Shown here: positions 63,519-64,000 of the stretch, in pieces | Position numbering within the stretch: position 1 is the first letter of the stretch | How the letters are laid out: every line of letters starts with the position of its first letter | From: Massilia eburnea | GTDB taxonomy: Bacteria > Pseudomonadota > Gammaproteobacteria > Burkholderiales > Burkholderiaceae_D | Direction of reading: 5' to 3' | DNA length: 64,000 nt | Assembly (NCBI RefSeq): GCF_009720745.1 | Contig: NZ_WNKX01000004.1 | Span: forward strand, 62,001-126,000 | The notes under the pieces: generated by a model | Databases searched by the model: none | What the model was told of the DNA's origin: nothing | What the model saw: the letters and a program-made list of their open reading frames with translations, nothing else | Position numbers and translations under genes: made by a program

Positions 63519-64000
63519 ATGAACAGCCCAGTCATCCAGGAAAGCCAGCTGCAAGAAATCGAACTGCAGGCAATTAACGCCGCACTCAATCGCGTCCAGG
63601 CCGTGATCGAATTCCAGCTGGATGGCACCATTCTGCACGCGAACGAAAACTTCCTGAGCGCGGTGGGCTATACGCTGGACGAAGTGCAGGGGCGTCACCA
63701 TTCCATGTTCTGCGACAGCGCCTTTGCCGGCAGCGAAGTCTATAAACAATTCTGGGAGCGCCTGCGCGGCGGCCATTATGAACATGGCGAGTACAAACGC
63801 GTCGGCAAAGGGGGCCGCGAGATCTGGATCAACGCTTCCTACAACCCCGTGTTCGACGCCGACGGCAAACCTTATAAAGTGATCAAGTTCGCCACCGACA
63901 TCACCGCCACCAAGTTGCGCAACGCGGAGTACGAGGGCAAGGTCAGTGCGATGGACAAGGCGCAGGCCGTGATCGAGTTCGACATGAGTGGCCATGTACT
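63519..64000 (+). CDS. PAS-domain sensory protein, probably a chemoreceptor; 3' end beyond window
   Basis: About 160 residues are visible from the ATG at 63519, with AGGAG nine bases upstream. One PAS domain (about 25-145: VIEFQLDGTILHANENFLSA, VGYTLDEVQG, HHSMFCD, then EIWINASYNPVFDADGKPYK) is followed by the start of a second, similar PAS (AVIEFDMSGHVL). Tandem PAS of this kind commonly lead to a methyl-accepting domain in soluble or membrane-free chemoreceptors. The output domain is outside the window, so this is inference. Confidence 0.7.
   Translation, partial: MNSPVIQESQLQEIELQAINAALNRVQAVIEFQLDGTILHANENFLSAVGYTLDEVQGRHHSMFCDSAFAGSEVYKQFWERLRGGHYEHGEYKRVGKGGREIWINASYNPVFDADGKPYKVIKFATDITATKLRNAEYEGKVSAMDKAQAVIEFDMSGHV

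Overview
The window is a GC-rich chromosomal segment of a betaproteobacterium. The gene content points to Oxalobacteraceae (Massilia, Duganella or Janthinobacterium relatives): a DUF1841 protein, a histone-H1-like SWIB protein, the order ccsA-like, PP_0621-like, pilS, pilR close to ffh and nrdAB, a TorF-type porin, and intergenic palindromes of the GGGTCTGACCC type. This placement is inferred from gene content and no rRNA is present. I see no tRNA, CRISPR array, intact IS element, prophage or integrated plasmid.

Layout. 1-1.96 kb: the N-terminal part of an ECF sigma factor and a secreted M64 metallopeptidase. 1.96-9.78 kb: a minus-strand operon parE-hscC-J-protein-parC, in which an HscC-type Hsp70 and its membrane J-protein sit between the two topoisomerase IV genes; a LexA-like box covers the parE -10. 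9.9-11.6 kb: a receiver-domain protein and a TorF-like porin. 11.7-19.8 kb: a complete potassium operon, micropeptide-kdpFABCDE. 19.8-23.5 kb: a long inverted repeat, a coupled moxR-GNAT-vWA operon and two c-type cytochromes. 23.6-34.8 kb: an ImpA-like lipoprotein metallopeptidase, a two-subunit molybdenum hydroxylase (IorAB type), an alpha/beta hydrolase, a propeller histidine kinase with its LuxR-type regulator, and an SDR. 34.9-42 kb: housekeeping genes (DUF1841, rppH, proS, lytic transglycosylase, Bcr/CflA exporter, SWIB protein, ffh). 42-49.8 kb: an M48 protease, a nitrate/sulfonate-type ABC transporter, a CcsA-like protein and pilSR. 50-54.3 kb: nrdA and nrdB behind a promoter with a pair of NrdR-like boxes. 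54.3-64 kb: accessory genes (decayed GST relic, NTF2-like protein, two AraC regulators, PilZ protein, GST, membrane protein, AhpD-like protein, MarR, ClC channel, periplasmic binding protein, PAS protein running off the end).

The most unusual signals are non-coding. The first is an array of nine helically phased half-sites (about TTTAGACC) in a 31-bp period at 57813-57963, between a frame-broken relic and a membrane protein gene. The second is a family of palindromic elements at 1895, 23535 and 53047, the last one splitting nrdA from nrdB, plus a 38-bp-armed element at 19813. The third is the LexA-like box on the topoisomerase IV/HscC operon. The fourth is the NrdR box pair. Among proteins, the standouts are the parE-hscC-J-parC arrangement, the 30-residue peptide coupled to kdpF, and the acetyltransferase wedged between MoxR and vWA.
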